64,000 nucleotides of DNA from Polytrichum commune (taxonomy: Eukaryota; Streptophyta; Polytrichopsida; Polytrichales; Polytrichaceae), in the NCBI GenBank assembly GCA_950295325.1, contig OX485804.1:50716001-50780000 (forward strand), written 5' to 3'. The notes under the pieces were generated by a model. That model worked only from the letters and a program-made list of their open reading frames with translations, searched no databases and was not told the DNA's origin. The position numbers and the translations under genes are program-made. Shown here piece by piece: positions 24,616 to 36,416 of the stretch (position 1 is the stretch's first letter; every line of letters begins with the position of its first letter).

Positions 24616-25296
24616 TGTGATGCTCTCTCTCCGCGGTCTTCACTCCAATTCAATGAACTAACTTGCTCTCTTCCCTCTCCTCTCCTCTCTGCTCTTCTCT
24701 CCTCTTCTCTCGTTTATGTTAGAATTTGTTCCAAGTTGCTTGAAACTGGGAGTCAAGACGGAATCTCCATCGCTGCTCGGCATCGGAAGTGGCGGGAGCT
24801 TCAACAAGCAACGATGAGTCGAGTCTTCCTCTCTCCTGTCAAAAAAACATTAAGTACACTCTAAACTCCGTAATATCACGCCTTGTGGCAACCAAAGTAC
24901 ACTTGATATTAAGGAGTTCTTGTAGTGTTAACATGTGATTGAAGATAATTAGTGTAGCATGTGACAATATGGAATTACAAATATTCAACATTGTAATAAT
25001 TGCAATGCAACAACATGATGTATACGAATATGTGGTGGTATTGAATTCTTTGGTGGTTTATTTGAATGTCAAAACCTATGATAATATAGGAGGCAAACAT
25101 ACAACAAGGAGTGAGATTTAAACTGGATACATCCGTTTTCTAAGACTTCATGATATAGAGTAGAATCACCTGTTCCCAATCAAGACCCCGTCGAGGATGT
25201 ATAGGGTGCCATAATTTCAATAAGGTTGGGATTGATTTCGGTAATTTCTTTTTGTGGGTGGTTCAAATTAAGGTTCCACATTTCACAATTCTTAAG
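24616..25296. other. Upstream region of APE2; no gene recognised
   Basis: CT-rich sequence at 24660-24720 immediately precedes the APE2 start and probably belongs to its promoter or 5' untranslated region. Beyond about 24840 no gene is recognised. The segment 25150-25240 resembles 440-530 and is dispersed repeat. Confidence 0.4.
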
Positions 25297-25416
25297 GGTT
25301 AGTTTTCATGAAGTCCACTTCACACATCATATTCTAGTGGAAGTGTAGATGCCACTAGGTGGAATTTACATTTTCACTAGAATTGGTGGGCAAAGCGGTT
25401 TACATGGAAACTAACC
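25297..25416. mobile_element. 120-bp element with terminal inverted repeats
   Basis: The left end GGTTAGTTTTCATG is the near-complement of the right end CATGGAAACTAACC. The size and lack of coding sequence fit a small MITE. No convincing target duplication is seen. Only one copy was noticed. Confidence 0.5.
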
Positions 25417-26412
25417 AAAAGTCTCCAACTTCGGTTATGATATCAACAAGGCATCGATAGTTTTTAAATTGTTGGAAAACCCTTGAAAATAAGTTTCCAA
25501 CAATAGTTCAATCACTTCAATTGGACATAACATTCTTTAGCTAGAGGGCGGGTTTAGTGGGCCAACACTTAGCCCCCCCCCCCCCCAAGATGCTTGCATC
25601 AACTTAAAGTTATTCAAATATTATTCCCATTTGAATTTGAATTTGAGAATGGAACGACCCAAAATTTCTTTAAGCAATGTAGTGAATGGTGTCATGAGCA
25701 GTGAACATTCCAGTGAATAATGTTCAATGAGGAATGCATGGCTATGCTCCAACTACATATAAAAAACGAACCAATATTGGTCATCAAGAATGATATGGAT
25801 AAGATCTCAATTTTAAGCAATTGAAAGGGCATTGTTGCCTCTAAGATGCAGCGTGAGGCTCCTTTGGACAACCCTCATATTTGACCTTCATGAAGCTCAA
25901 TGTAGTCCCTTGGAGTCTCTTTTAGTGTCACTCGTGCACTTAGCCACCTCTCCATAGGGGCGGCCGTTGCTTTGTTGCATTGTGGGACTTGGACATCACT
26001 CAATGTCCAACTCCCACAAGCACTATGTCAAGTCACTTCAACGGGGGGCCCAACAATACGTGAACTTTAAATGGGTTGCCCTATTAATCATACACCTATA
26101 TTTGAGTGGTATATGACAAGGATTGTCATTAAGAATAGTCATTGAAAATCATACACACACTTTATGGTTTGCACCTCACCAATTCAACTCCCCTTCAAGA
26201 CACTTTGCTTGCATCAAGAAATACGATGTTCAAGCTTAGATTATGTTGCCACAAATGAAATACAGTATGGTAGTAGGCCCTCTATAGGGCACATGTTGTG
26301 CACGAAGAGCAAGCCCAGCAACCATAGCCACAAATCTTCCTATATACATCTGTTTTTTGCTTTGTGGGTGCATACTCCCATTGGTTGCCATATCTATATC
26401 TACATGCAGGGA
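25417..26412. other. Intergenic stretch, no gene recognised
   Basis: It contains a 14-base C run (25573-25586) and dispersed-repeat fragments, such as AATCATACACCTATATTTGA near 26090, which resembles ATAATCGGACACCTATATTT near 28360. No coding segment is supported. Confidence 0.35.
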
Positions 26413-26446
<34 letters not shown>

Positions 26447-26447
26447 T
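26413..26447 (+). repeat. (TTA)n microsatellite
   Basis: About eleven TTA units in the intergenic region downstream of the dihydrodipicolinate synthase gene. Confidence 0.9.
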
Positions 26448-27128
26448 TCACATTGCCTCAAAAACAGACATGTAAAGCATTAGTCAATCAAAGTAGTCCA
26501 AATTGTCTTAGCAAATCAGACACCTTGAGGTGGAAATCCAAAAGGATACAAGGTGCTCATCTCATTATGTTTGTTGAGGGTTTGCAGTAGCAAGAAATGG
26601 GCTCAACCTGTTCAAAATTTTTACATCTGCATTCACTTTTGCCATTCGTTTATAGTTATATCAATGGGTGGGAGCAATCTCAAAAATGTTTTCCAACATA
26701 AATAGCTCCTATTCATCCATAGTAAACGTTTATGGACATGGAACCGGTGGGCTTGTTCTAACACTGACATATCACAGCTCGAGTCTGAGACTGGCTACAC
26801 AATTCCTTATGCACAAAGGAGAATCCGTATACTTGCATACATCTGATGTTGCAATCATTCAAGCAAATTGTTTCCTTGAAGAAAGTGCAATTCACAAATC
26901 AGATATATTGCTTCGTTCATTCTTGAAGCATATGCTATTTACATTTGTGCTTATAATCTTGTTTGTCTGAAGAATAAAGAATTAGATAATTCACAAAAAC
27001 CCACACGCCTCAAACAGGAATGCTCAACAGCTTCATTGCTGCAACTTTAGGGACAAATCTCGTTTGCTATACATTGACTTGCGTCGTGTAAGTTACAACT
27101 CACGATACCTTAGAATAAACAACTATAA

Positions 27129-30100
27129 TCAAAATCGGCCTAGGAGTGAGAATTCATCATCTTCCAATGTCTGCACATCTTTGTCGCCTATGAAGTGCTC
27201 ACGCCCAATTGCATGGACAATTTGCACAAACTCTCTACGCTTCTCAATGCTAAGAGGCACATAAGGTAGCCTGAAAACTGGACGAATCATGCCTAGCTGC
27301 GCCAATGCCGTATTTAATCCAATTGGGTTGGGCTCCACAAACAACCAGTTGATCAATGGCATAAGCTTCTCATTCAACTCCGGGTTTCTGCTTTCAAATA
27401 GTAGCTTGTGAACCAAATTTGGCACAAGATTGCTCACAACCGATATCACTCCTCTTGCTCCAAAATCCCACCTGCATGATTCTCACATTCAATGCAATCT
27501 CACATTGCAAGTGACCAACATTTGATATTGAGCCCATGTTGATACATATCCTTCAGGGTTTAGTATCAATCCAATGCTAACTCTAAATTCATTCAATTAT
27601 TGATTCAACTCATAATTCAACTGCTTAGGTCTTACAAGGATAACATAAAACAAACAATTAAAATTGCAACTCTATGTTTGGTAGGTATGGATTCAATGTT
27701 GGTATGGTTTGATGTGATTGAATGAATGTGATATCAATGTCGAGACACGATTTTAGAGGTTAAATGACCTGGCATCGTGAAATTGATCATCATTCCCACT
27801 CCAGATTGTAAGTCCTTGTCTGGTGTATCCTTCGATACGCTCATTTCCAACGCACTCCTTCACTCCCACAAGATTAGGGTGCCGTGATAATTTGTCAATT
27901 ACAGAAGGTGAAATGTCCTGCCCTGTACGCCCGGGGACATTGTAGATGATAGCCGGACCAATTGCGAGCACACTATTGAAATGTGCAAGGAGTCCATCGG
28001 TTGATGTTTTCCCGTAGTATGGGTTGATGTGAAGAGCACCATGCATACCTACAGCAAATCCCTGCTCCGTCGCATGGATTGCTTCTCGTGTTGAATTGCT
28101 TCCAGTGTTACCTAGAAACACCATCAACAATGTCGTAGTGTAAGAGATAGAGAAACAACAATTTCTCCAACACAACATTTAGCTAATTTTTCATTTGACA
28201 TTCATTTAACTAACTTCAACCACTTATGCCTTGGCAACTATTAAATAAAGAAACCAGAGATTAAAATAGCACAACATTCTCTTTGACAGGCATACATTCC
28301 ATGTCATAGTTTGATGTGATTGAATCAATATGAAAACAATGTTGATAAGATACTTTTTATATAATCGGACACCTATATTTGAGTGTTTCATAGTTACTAA
28401 GTGCGGATTTAAGAATAGACACCGAAAAGACATCATGTGGTTAAAAGATTTGGACTACATGCTTAAAAACTGTTATATAATCTAGGTTCTTTGGTCAACA
28501 TAATTTGGGGGGGCGGAAGCTATATCATCATCTAAGAAGAAAGAGAATCTCCCACTTGATACTGAATAAAATTTTCATATGAGGTTATGAGAAAATGGCT
28601 TTGGGCCTTGATTTGGATTAGCTAATCATACTTGTACTAACCGCATGTTTAGCATCCTCAGAGAACTGGGTGCAGAGCTAAAAGTGCCATTTTTAGGCCC
28701 GCTTACCCGTGTACGAATTTAAAGGTTAGTGATGTTTTTTGAACATCCATCAGGAATAGTGCAGAAGAACATGACGTACCAATGACTTTGATTTTATCAC
28801 CAAAGAAGTTAACTGTGTGAGCTATGAGCATGATGTGTTCGTCCCATGTCATGAGCTGGCCTTCCCCAGTTGTTCCCCCCACAATGAGACCTTCTACGCC
28901 GTTTCCAATTTGCAAGCTCACAAGCTCATCGAATGCCTCCAAATCGAACCTACCGTCTGGTAAGTAAGGAGTCTTGATAGCCGTTATCAGTCTCATTTTC
29001 TGCACTGCTTCCACTGAGCTGCTGCAAGGGGCAGATTTCAAACAGAAAACTACTTCCATCAGCACATCACAAACTCACCAAAAAGACGATGTAGGGTTCC
29101 CAGAGGATTGAGGCCAAATACAGTCAGTTTCCCTACTTCTTGATGTTGTACACACTGAGGGCAGTTTAGTAAAGTTGAAACAATTGGTTGCACTTGTCTT
29201 TCCCAAAATTGTATGATTAAGGGGCGGGTTCAAAGACAACCCAACATCACTGCAACCTGGGCAGAAATAATTCATCAGCATATCACAAATCCACTAAAAA
29301 GAGTATGTAGGGTGCCAACGAGAGGAAGTCGAATGGAACAATGAGTTTCCCTACTTCTTGATGTTGAACACACTGAGGGCAGTCTAATAGGGTTTAAAAA
29401 AAAGCATTGCCAAATCTAAAACCCCTCAGTCCTAGACCACTGTTCCATAACCGTTGCAAATAGGAAACCAACAAGGGTAGATTTTTTATTTTATTTGGGA
29501 AAAAAAAAAACTGAACATTATCGCAACCTGGCCAGACATGTTTCATCACAACATCACATTGAACCCACTTATAAGACGATGCAGGCTTCGCATAGAAATG
29601 GAACACTTCGTTTTCATGCTTGATGTTGCACACACACACACACTGAGGGCAGTGTAGTAGGGTTGAACGAAATGATTGATCTTGTGTATCCAGAAATACA
29701 CAGACAACTCAACATCATTCACACCCGGGGCAGAAATACTTCATCAGCCCGTCACAAACCCACTCTAAAACGACAATGTACGGTTCCAGTGAAATGAGTT
29801 CCAATGAAAAGTTAGTTTTTGGGATTTCCCTACTTCTTGATGTTGCACACAGTGACGAAGGCCGTCTAGGAGGGTTCAACAAAACCATTGCTCTTGTGGT
29901 TCCAAAAATTGTAGAGTAAGGTCCAAATTCCAGTAGCTGACTCAGATGATAAGATTACCAGCAAAACCCCTGAGCAAGGAGCTGCAATCCGAGAGCAAGT
30001 GCTGGGAAACCGTTTTTTAAGAAGAAAATTGAGAGAAAAGCAGGCAACCTTAGCTTGGTGGCCACACTGCTCATGGGAAGTGGAGCTGTCTGCATCAACG

Positions 30101-30257
30101 CCGCCCTTGCAGCACCCCGCCTATGCTGGTGTTGGTGATGTCTAAATGCCACCCCACATGCATCCTTCCTAACAACCCCTTCTCCCACAAGATTTTTGGG
30201 CTGCAACGAAAACCCCTCAATCCTGCCCACGCTCCCGATCCGCACCGCCATTGCCAT
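27129..30257 (-). CDS. dapA: 4-hydroxy-tetrahydrodipicolinate synthase, plastid (4 exons)
   Basis: The enzyme condenses pyruvate with aspartate semialdehyde, the first committed and lysine-inhibited step of lysine synthesis in plastids. Exons are 30257-30049, 29021-28780, 28111-27769 and 27471-27129. All junctions are GT/AG with matching phase, and the product is 378 residues. Exon 1 is a basic, Ser/Ala-containing transit peptide. Exon 2 gives [18 protein letters not shown] and the substrate-binding GGTTGEGQL. Exon 3 gives HINPYYGK, the catalytic Tyr and Arg of [12 protein letters not shown], the Schiff-base Lys in VGVKECVG, and [10 protein letters not shown]. Exon 4 gives [29 protein letters not shown] and [11 protein letters not shown]. 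The length fits plant enzymes and no key residue is missing. Of the two start Met codons, 30257 is the upstream one and is used here. Confidence 0.97.
28355..28725 (+). repeat. Dispersed repeat R1, copy 2 (dihydrodipicolinate synthase intron 2)
   Basis: The blocks run in the same order as in copy 1: CGGACACCTATATTTGAG, GATTTGGACTACATGC, AGAAAGAGAATCTCCCAC, TTTTCATATGAGGTTATGAG and CTGGGTGCAGAGCTAAAA. It is the fullest copy together with the inverted one at 44915-45300. Confidence 0.65.
29053..29930. repeat. Decayed tandem array, about four units (dihydrodipicolinate synthase intron 1)
   Basis: Units begin near 29053, 29270, 29545 and 29740. Each contains a CATCAGCA-CATCACAAACCCACT-like start, then a GACGATGTAGGGTT-like block, then CCCTACTTCTTGATGTTG and CACACACTGAGGGCAGT. 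Spacing varies between about 195 and 275 bases because of internal insertions. The array fills most of the intron 29022-30048. Confidence 0.75.
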
Positions 30258-30734
30258 CTCCAGATCTCCTCCGCACTAAAACCAAACACCCAACTCCCAA
30301 ACTTCACAAAACCCAACTGCCTGACCCAGAACCCCAAGAACGGTGCAAGACCGGAGAGGCGGCGAGGAGAACTTCAACCGAGTGCCCAACAAGTGCCCCC
30401 TACTGTTGTAAGTTATGGACGAACCTCAGAATGATTCCGTAGATATGTTCCTACATCAAGTTACATAAGTTAAGCGTGTGTGTGTACCCAGTGAGCTTTA
30501 ACTAAGGTAACCTAGGTTTGCAGTTGGATGTTGGAAGGTGTCGGCAAGGAATAAGAAGTGAAGCGATGCGGTGGCGATATCCGCGTGGGTAGGGTGCGAA
30601 ACCTCTCCAAATGCCCGGTTTGTCCCGCCGCTGCCGAAAAGGTAGATGGGTCTTAAATGGTTACTTTGCCAACTAGCCCACTTCTCCTTGCTGACGAAGC
30701 GCGCGATTAACTTATTAAATAGGGCGAGATGGTG
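30258..30734 (-). promoter_or_regulatory. Upstream region of dihydrodipicolinate synthase
   Basis: This is the 5' side of the gene and should include the promoter and 5' untranslated region. No specific element can be assigned from the sequence alone. The part from 30258 to 30400 is C-rich and keeps a composition similar to exon 1. Confidence 0.4.
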
Positions 30735-31120
30735 AAGGTGGATGGGTCTTCAGTGGCTCCTTTTCTTAATTTGATCTAGAGCTCTAGATTTGATTGGTAT
30801 GTGGTTCGGTGAGGATCAAAGAGCAAACATCATAAAGAGACATGTTCACAAAAGATTGGACTACGTCTTTAAGTATTGATAACCAGTTTACGTTCAACAA
30901 TGAACATAATTGGGAGGATTTCTGCATCCAGTTAAGAGATCGACATACATGCATTTTTGATAACCATAACTAAATTAGCAGAGGTGTAATTTTTTATCTA
31001 ATTTTTACAGATGTTTCGTTGTAGATTCACTAATGTAACATAAGTTTTTTCTTTGGTATACCTAATTGTTAGAAGAAGTTGGAGAACATGGAAAAAGAAC
31101 CAAATAACACCCACATGAGT
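30735..31120 (+). repeat. Direct repeat, left copy (about 385 bp)
   Basis: It matches 32204-32575 in the same orientation along its length: TAGATTTGATTGGTATGTGG, AGATTGGACTACGTCTTTAA, then AGAAGTTGGAGAACATG and ACCAAATAACACCCACAT. The copies are separated by about 1.1 kb. They may be the ends of a non-autonomous LTR-type element or two copies of a dispersed repeat. Confidence 0.65.
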
Positions 31121-32203
31121 TAGCGAATCCAAACCAAGGGAGTAGCCACTTTCCTCATAAATCTTTGGAGCTCACATGAATATCTTATTCACTATCAACG
31201 TGAATATTCTCGTTCTCATTAAATGGTCATCATGATTGTTTAACATGAACACACTCACATGATATTCAAGTGTCCCCAAGCTAGGCTTAAAAAAGGGCAA
31301 AGAGTATTAAACATCAAATAAACAATATTGTTTTAACAGACTTACAAGACTATGGTAAACCACCAAAGGTAGTGTCCACATACCAACATCCCCCTTCACA
31401 ACATGGCTACAAGGTACAAATTGAGATAAATTGTCACACGCCTCTATCACACTTAAAAAATATATATGACAATTTACTAGAGACGCAATAATTATGAACT
31501 TCCATACTCTGTACTATATAAAAGCTTCACTTCCTAGCCACAATAATGTGATTGATTGTAAGCTCAAACCACCCAGTGATACAAGAGAGACAAAAGATTC
31601 TCTCACCTCCCCTTCCTCTTATGCCAAAGGCATTGTAATTTTACTTCCTATTTTTAATATAGTAAAAGTCTTTTATTCATAGCTCTATGATGAGTTTCTA
31701 TCTTTGGTTCTTCTAGAATCATCTTCGACATTATGGCTCAATCACATTCATATGGATGGACCTATTTAATTCCAACTTAATTCATCAAGAGTTGTCTAAC
31801 TTCAATGAATACAAAACTACAAAGGAAGAAATGGTCAAGACAACCCAAAAATGAATTGTGCACCTCAATCACCATTTGCTCGCATGCTAAGTATAGTAAA
31901 AGTATGGCTTAGTCACCATTCTTCCAAAATCAATCAATAAATCTCTTAATCAATGTACCACTAAGGGGCACGACATTTCTTGTTCCCTGATGTAAATGAC
32001 AAAACTTCATATTCTGAAGCACATAAGGTAGGTAGACGAGGTTGATGACATATATTGCAACCTAAACTCATCTAAATCTTAGTTGCAAATAGTTTGATTT
32101 TGTTTCAACCAATTCAACCCATCCGAAGAACTACACATTTTCTCTACTTCAAACTTATAGGCACTTTGACTTAATTATTATTATGAGCACCTAAGTATGT
32201 AAG
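31121..32203. other. Spacer between the two direct repeats; no gene recognised
   Basis: No open frame with family resemblance occurs. If the flanking repeats are LTRs, this would be the internal region of a non-coding (TRIM or LARD-like) element. I saw no obvious primer-binding site or polypurine tract. Confidence 0.35.
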
Positions 32204-32575
32204 GTAGATGGTTCTTAAGTGACTCGTTTTCTTGATTGGACCCCTAGATTTGATTGATATGTGGTTCAGTGAGGATCAAAGAACAAACATCATCAAGACA
32301 TATGTTGAAAAAAGATTGGACTACGTCTTCAAATACTTATAACTACTCTACACTTATTAGTGAACACAATTGAGAGGACCTATGTATCCAATCAAGAAAT
32401 CAACAAACATGCACTTCCGATAATCATAACTACATCAAGGGAGGTTTGAATTTCAATCCGGTTTTTGCATATGTTTCATCATAGATTTGTTAATGCAACA
32501 CGAGTTTTGTTGTGTAAATATAATCAGTAGAAGTTGGAGAACATGAAAATACGAACCAAATAACACTCACATACA
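32204..32575 (+). repeat. Direct repeat, right copy (about 370 bp)
   Basis: The partner of 30735-31120. It carries TAGATTTGATTGATATGTGG, AGATTGGACTACGTCTTCAA and ACCAAATAACACTCACAT in the same order. Divergence between the copies is considerable, so the duplication is old. Confidence 0.65.
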
Positions 32576-33879
32576 TACCTTGCCTCACATGCATGGATGA
32601 CGATTTTGAAGTCAAGAGGTCAAGCATGGAATTCATGCACCACGTGGATACATATCCGCATGCAAGGGAAGGGATGTTGTGGACAGGTGTCCCCTTGCCA
32701 GTGAGCATTTCCCACTTGGCTTCTCAATATGATGCTTGGGCAGTGTTATTCTTTGCGGTCAACATTATGTCAACCTCGGAACTTATAAAGAATATATAGT
32801 ACCAATAATTGGACTAGGGTGATGTTATGGAGTTTAGAGTGTATTATGATCGATTGAAGTATACTTACTGTAGTTGATACAATGCGGGAACTTACATGAC
32901 CATTAAGAAATAAGGTATTCATATGAGCTCCAAGAATTATGAGAAAAGTAGCAATGGCTTTCCATTTGGATTTGTTGAATGTCTCGTACTAATCACGTGT
33001 TTAATATCCTAAAAGTGGGCTAATTGGAAACAATTTTTTTTTGTTTTAGTCCAGTTTTAGGATGCCCACACTAGGTCCAACGATTGGCCCACAACAGTGG
33101 GAGAGTTTCCATCTTGTATAGAATGAAGTCAACAGGCGAAAGTGCAGTACATTACATCCATTGAGGTTGCTTTGAGTAGGATGAAGAGTCCATCATGATA
33201 GCAATAGATTTTGAAAAAAATAAAAAATAAAAAATCCCTATGAAGATGGACTTCTCTAGTTGGCAAGGAGCATTGATTGGCCCTAGTGTGGGCATGCTAT
33301 TACCTTGAAGTATCGTCAATGTGAATTTCTAAGAATGATACTCATCAAATGGCATAACATTCTTGCCAAAGAACCTAGCCTCCCTTTTTTAAACCTTGAA
33401 TAGAGAGTTAGAATTAAACCCGTAATACTAGACTCCAAGAAGTAATAGCCCTATACATGTGCATGCAACCCACTTTGTGTACATGTGTGGCCAAACTAAG
33501 ACTAGACATCCTATGCTTATAAAAAGCTCTAAGTAACATCTCCAACCAGCCCACTACCATCTCTCACTATGCAATTAATTATGTTAGCTACTGTCATGAT
33601 GATACATCAACCAAAGAAAAAAATTAGAAAAGATATAATCCACTCATACAAAAGCTTGGATTAGACATTTGGAAGCCAACCCCTTGGTCACCATCACCAT
33701 GGGGGGGGGGGGGTAAGAGGGGCGATATATGGACACTCAATTAAAAAATTCGGACACCTCAAAATACCCCCAAACAAGATAACAAGACTCATGAAACATG
33801 TGCACCAAATATCCATCAAATACCTCACTTGCCTAGTACTAAACTAGCAAATGTTGGACAACAAACATTAGTGCATATA
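32576..33879. other. Intergenic stretch with R1 fragment and a poly-G run
   Basis: The segment 32880-33030 is a partial copy of repeat R1 (GGTATTCATATGAGCTCC, then TTTAATATCCTAAAAGTGGG). A 13-base G run lies at 33701-33713. No gene is recognised in the rest. Confidence 0.45.
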
Positions 33880-35450
33880 TCACATGTGTTTGTTGGATTG
33901 TAGTGTATGAGCTATTTGATGGACTGCATTGTTTTGTCGGGCTATGTGAAGGCCTTTGATATATTGCTATGAGCATGTGAATAGTAGGTGTAGCCATGTG
34001 TCAATTGGGTTGTTTGGGCATAATGTGCAGTTTAGGTTTGGTGGGTCATTGGTCATAAGATGTTTTTACAATGTTTGCCCATATATTGGATGTATCAGAG
34101 TTTTAGTGATTGTGTTATCTGCGTGTCTGAGATGCCTTGGGACGTCTAAAAGTGATTTGAGAGGTTGTGGTTTATTTCATCGTTGGATAATCATTTATCT
34201 ACATATGAGAAATTGGATATGGCTATTGCTAGTTCCTTTTTCCAATGTTCTTTACTTATGTATGGGTGTAGGTGTCGGATGGCACAATCATGTGATTATG
34301 TTGGGACACCATTCAACCAATATGGTGTGGTGTGGGTGATGTGTATGCACGGTGTTGTGGTGGATTTTTTCATGTTTGTGCCTTCATTTGCCAATTGGTC
34401 AGCTATTGTAGTTCATTGCTTGTTATACTAGTGTGTGACGTGATTTTTTGATATTGTTATTTTGTGTGTGATCCATTGTATTTGATTGACAATGGATGAG
34501 ATGAGTAATTTGTCCAGATGATGATGTTGCGATGAGGGGTGTCTTATGTAGTTATTTATAAGAATTATGATGTCAAGGTTGTTTGTTAGTATGCATGTGT
34601 CTTGGGGTTGTAATTGTGTGGCAATGAGAGCAAGTTGTAAAGTGTAGACCTATGCTTAGAGTGTGTTTTGTAGGCCTAGGAGTCTTTCAACTATGTGAAG
34701 GTTGTTAGTTGAGCTATAGATGCTTGAGCCAACTATGTTACTTATTCTGTTTTCATCTGGTGGTACGAATCAACCATCCGTGTATACGAATGGTTGTGGG
34801 CTATATTTAAGTGGGCAAGGTGTGTAGAATGTGTCAGGAAGAGAGGTATGGGGTTTGGGAAAGTTTGGGGTTTTTTGCCATGCTTTTGTGAAGTTGACCT
34901 TGTATTTTGTTTGCGCATATGTCATAGAGTGCTAATATGCTAGGTGTGAGTGTGTTCATAATTTGTTGGTTGCTAAAGGGGGGGGGGGGGGATGGGGCTT
35001 AGTCCAACTTGCTGCATTTTTATGATTTGGTGAGGCTAGATGATCAAAAGATTATGTCGTGGTTATGTGGGGAGTTTTATTGTGTGAGTTTTGTGGGACA
35101 TATGAGTGGTGAAGAGTAATAGGAGTGTAACACCAAAGACATTGAAAAGTGTGTTTAATAATGTGGGTATAATATGTGGTGGTTATTCTAGGGGTTGTGT
35201 TTTTTCTTTTTCTTTTTCTTTTTCTTTCACAGGAGGATGTTATGTATCTTTGAATTAGCCATAGGATTTTAGTGGCAAAGTCTTAGTGGTGGTGGTTGTA
35301 AAAATTTGGTCATGCTGTGTGATGTTTTGGTTTAATCTATCCCATAGCCATTAAAGTCTCAGCAGTGGGATAGTTGTGATGTAGGTTTCCCATTAGTCAA
35401 ACATGTTGGATCACACAGTGGCGCCATAGCATCGCATGCATTCTGACAAA
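33880..35450 (-). pseudogene. Divergent, decayed LINE relative (RNase H part)
   Basis: Minus-strand translation with stops ignored aligns in order with the LINE at 12570-16427. VYTDG-FVPP matches YTDGSFIPP. VERLLGLQNTL matches AERLPGLQNIL. TTIADQLANEGT matches GNEQADKLAKLG. TTPYWLNGV matches PTPYYLHKN, AIRHLHPYI matches PIRHLGTYI, and LSNDEINHNLSNHF matches LTNNDIDKTLSNDF. Several stops stand where the better copy has Trp (TGG to TGA or TAG), a G-to-A change. The left and right limits are approximate. It contains another 14-base G run (34978-34991). Confidence 0.7.
35195..35231 (+). repeat. (CTTTTT)n microsatellite
   Basis: About five CTTTTT units within the decayed LINE relative. Confidence 0.85.
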
Positions 35451-36416
35451 GTGGGTAATGGCTGTTACTATTGGCTTGAAGTTTGACAAAATATTTTATT
35501 TGAATTTGATTTCTTTTCTTTCCAATGAGTCCATTGGCGATTTTCGATTCATGAAAGACGTGAATTACCTCACAAACACTTCAAGCCAAGCAATTTGACA
35601 ATAGTTCATGAAGTTGACCTTCAATAGGTATCTTAGCACAGCAAGGTCTCACCCAAATACAGATACACCTACTTGAACTTGAAAGTTTGAGATTAACATC
35701 CTCACCAAAATATTAATAGAGAACGAGAAGAACTGCGAATACGAAAACCCAGTTTGCACATTACCACAAAGTTTGTGCGAAATTTCTAAATGCCATGTGC
35801 TAATGCCTATAGTGTAACCCTTATTAAATAGGAACCAAGACAACACAAGGCAAGAATGAAACTGGTATCAATGACTGACATTAACTCAAAACTGGGTCCT
35901 TGTAATTCTTCAATATTGATAATCCAGCATAGGTAACAGTTTCCCAAAATTTTGTGCAGTTGTTGCAACTAAGACTTCCGTTACTGTATTTTCTCTTGAA
36001 GAAATATACTGCATGCCTAATGCCTGGTTCTAGAACTTTATGATCCCATCTAGCCACCAACTTTTACACCTTGCCATTATAGGAAGCAAGGCTTTAGGTG
36101 GAGTGAATCCAGAAAGCTCCCGAGCTCTGCCCGGGCACTAACGTTCCCACACCAAAATGCCCTCCACTAGTTGTGATCGAGTTTTGATATTAAGTATTCT
36201 TGGCCATCTTGAAATATAGATGTTGATGGATTCCATGAATCATCATCCATCTCTACCATGGTTACTGGGTTATACACATCATGGTTCAACATGGCAGTAA
36301 AACCTCCTCTCTACTCAGCTAAATAGATGCAAGGACACGTCAAAAACAATAATTATTTCTTTCTAATACTTCTCTTTGTGTGACATTTTATGGTACAGTT
36401 GAAGATAGTCTCCACT
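35451..36416. other. Intergenic stretch, no gene recognised
   Basis: No coding segment is supported. The part nearest 36416 should contain the 3' untranslated region of the DUF3054 gene. Confidence 0.35.

Noticed and set aside
29053-29930. CRISPR-like array
   Set aside because: Units are about 200 bases, diverged along their whole length, and lie in a plant intron. There are no short identical repeats with unique spacers.
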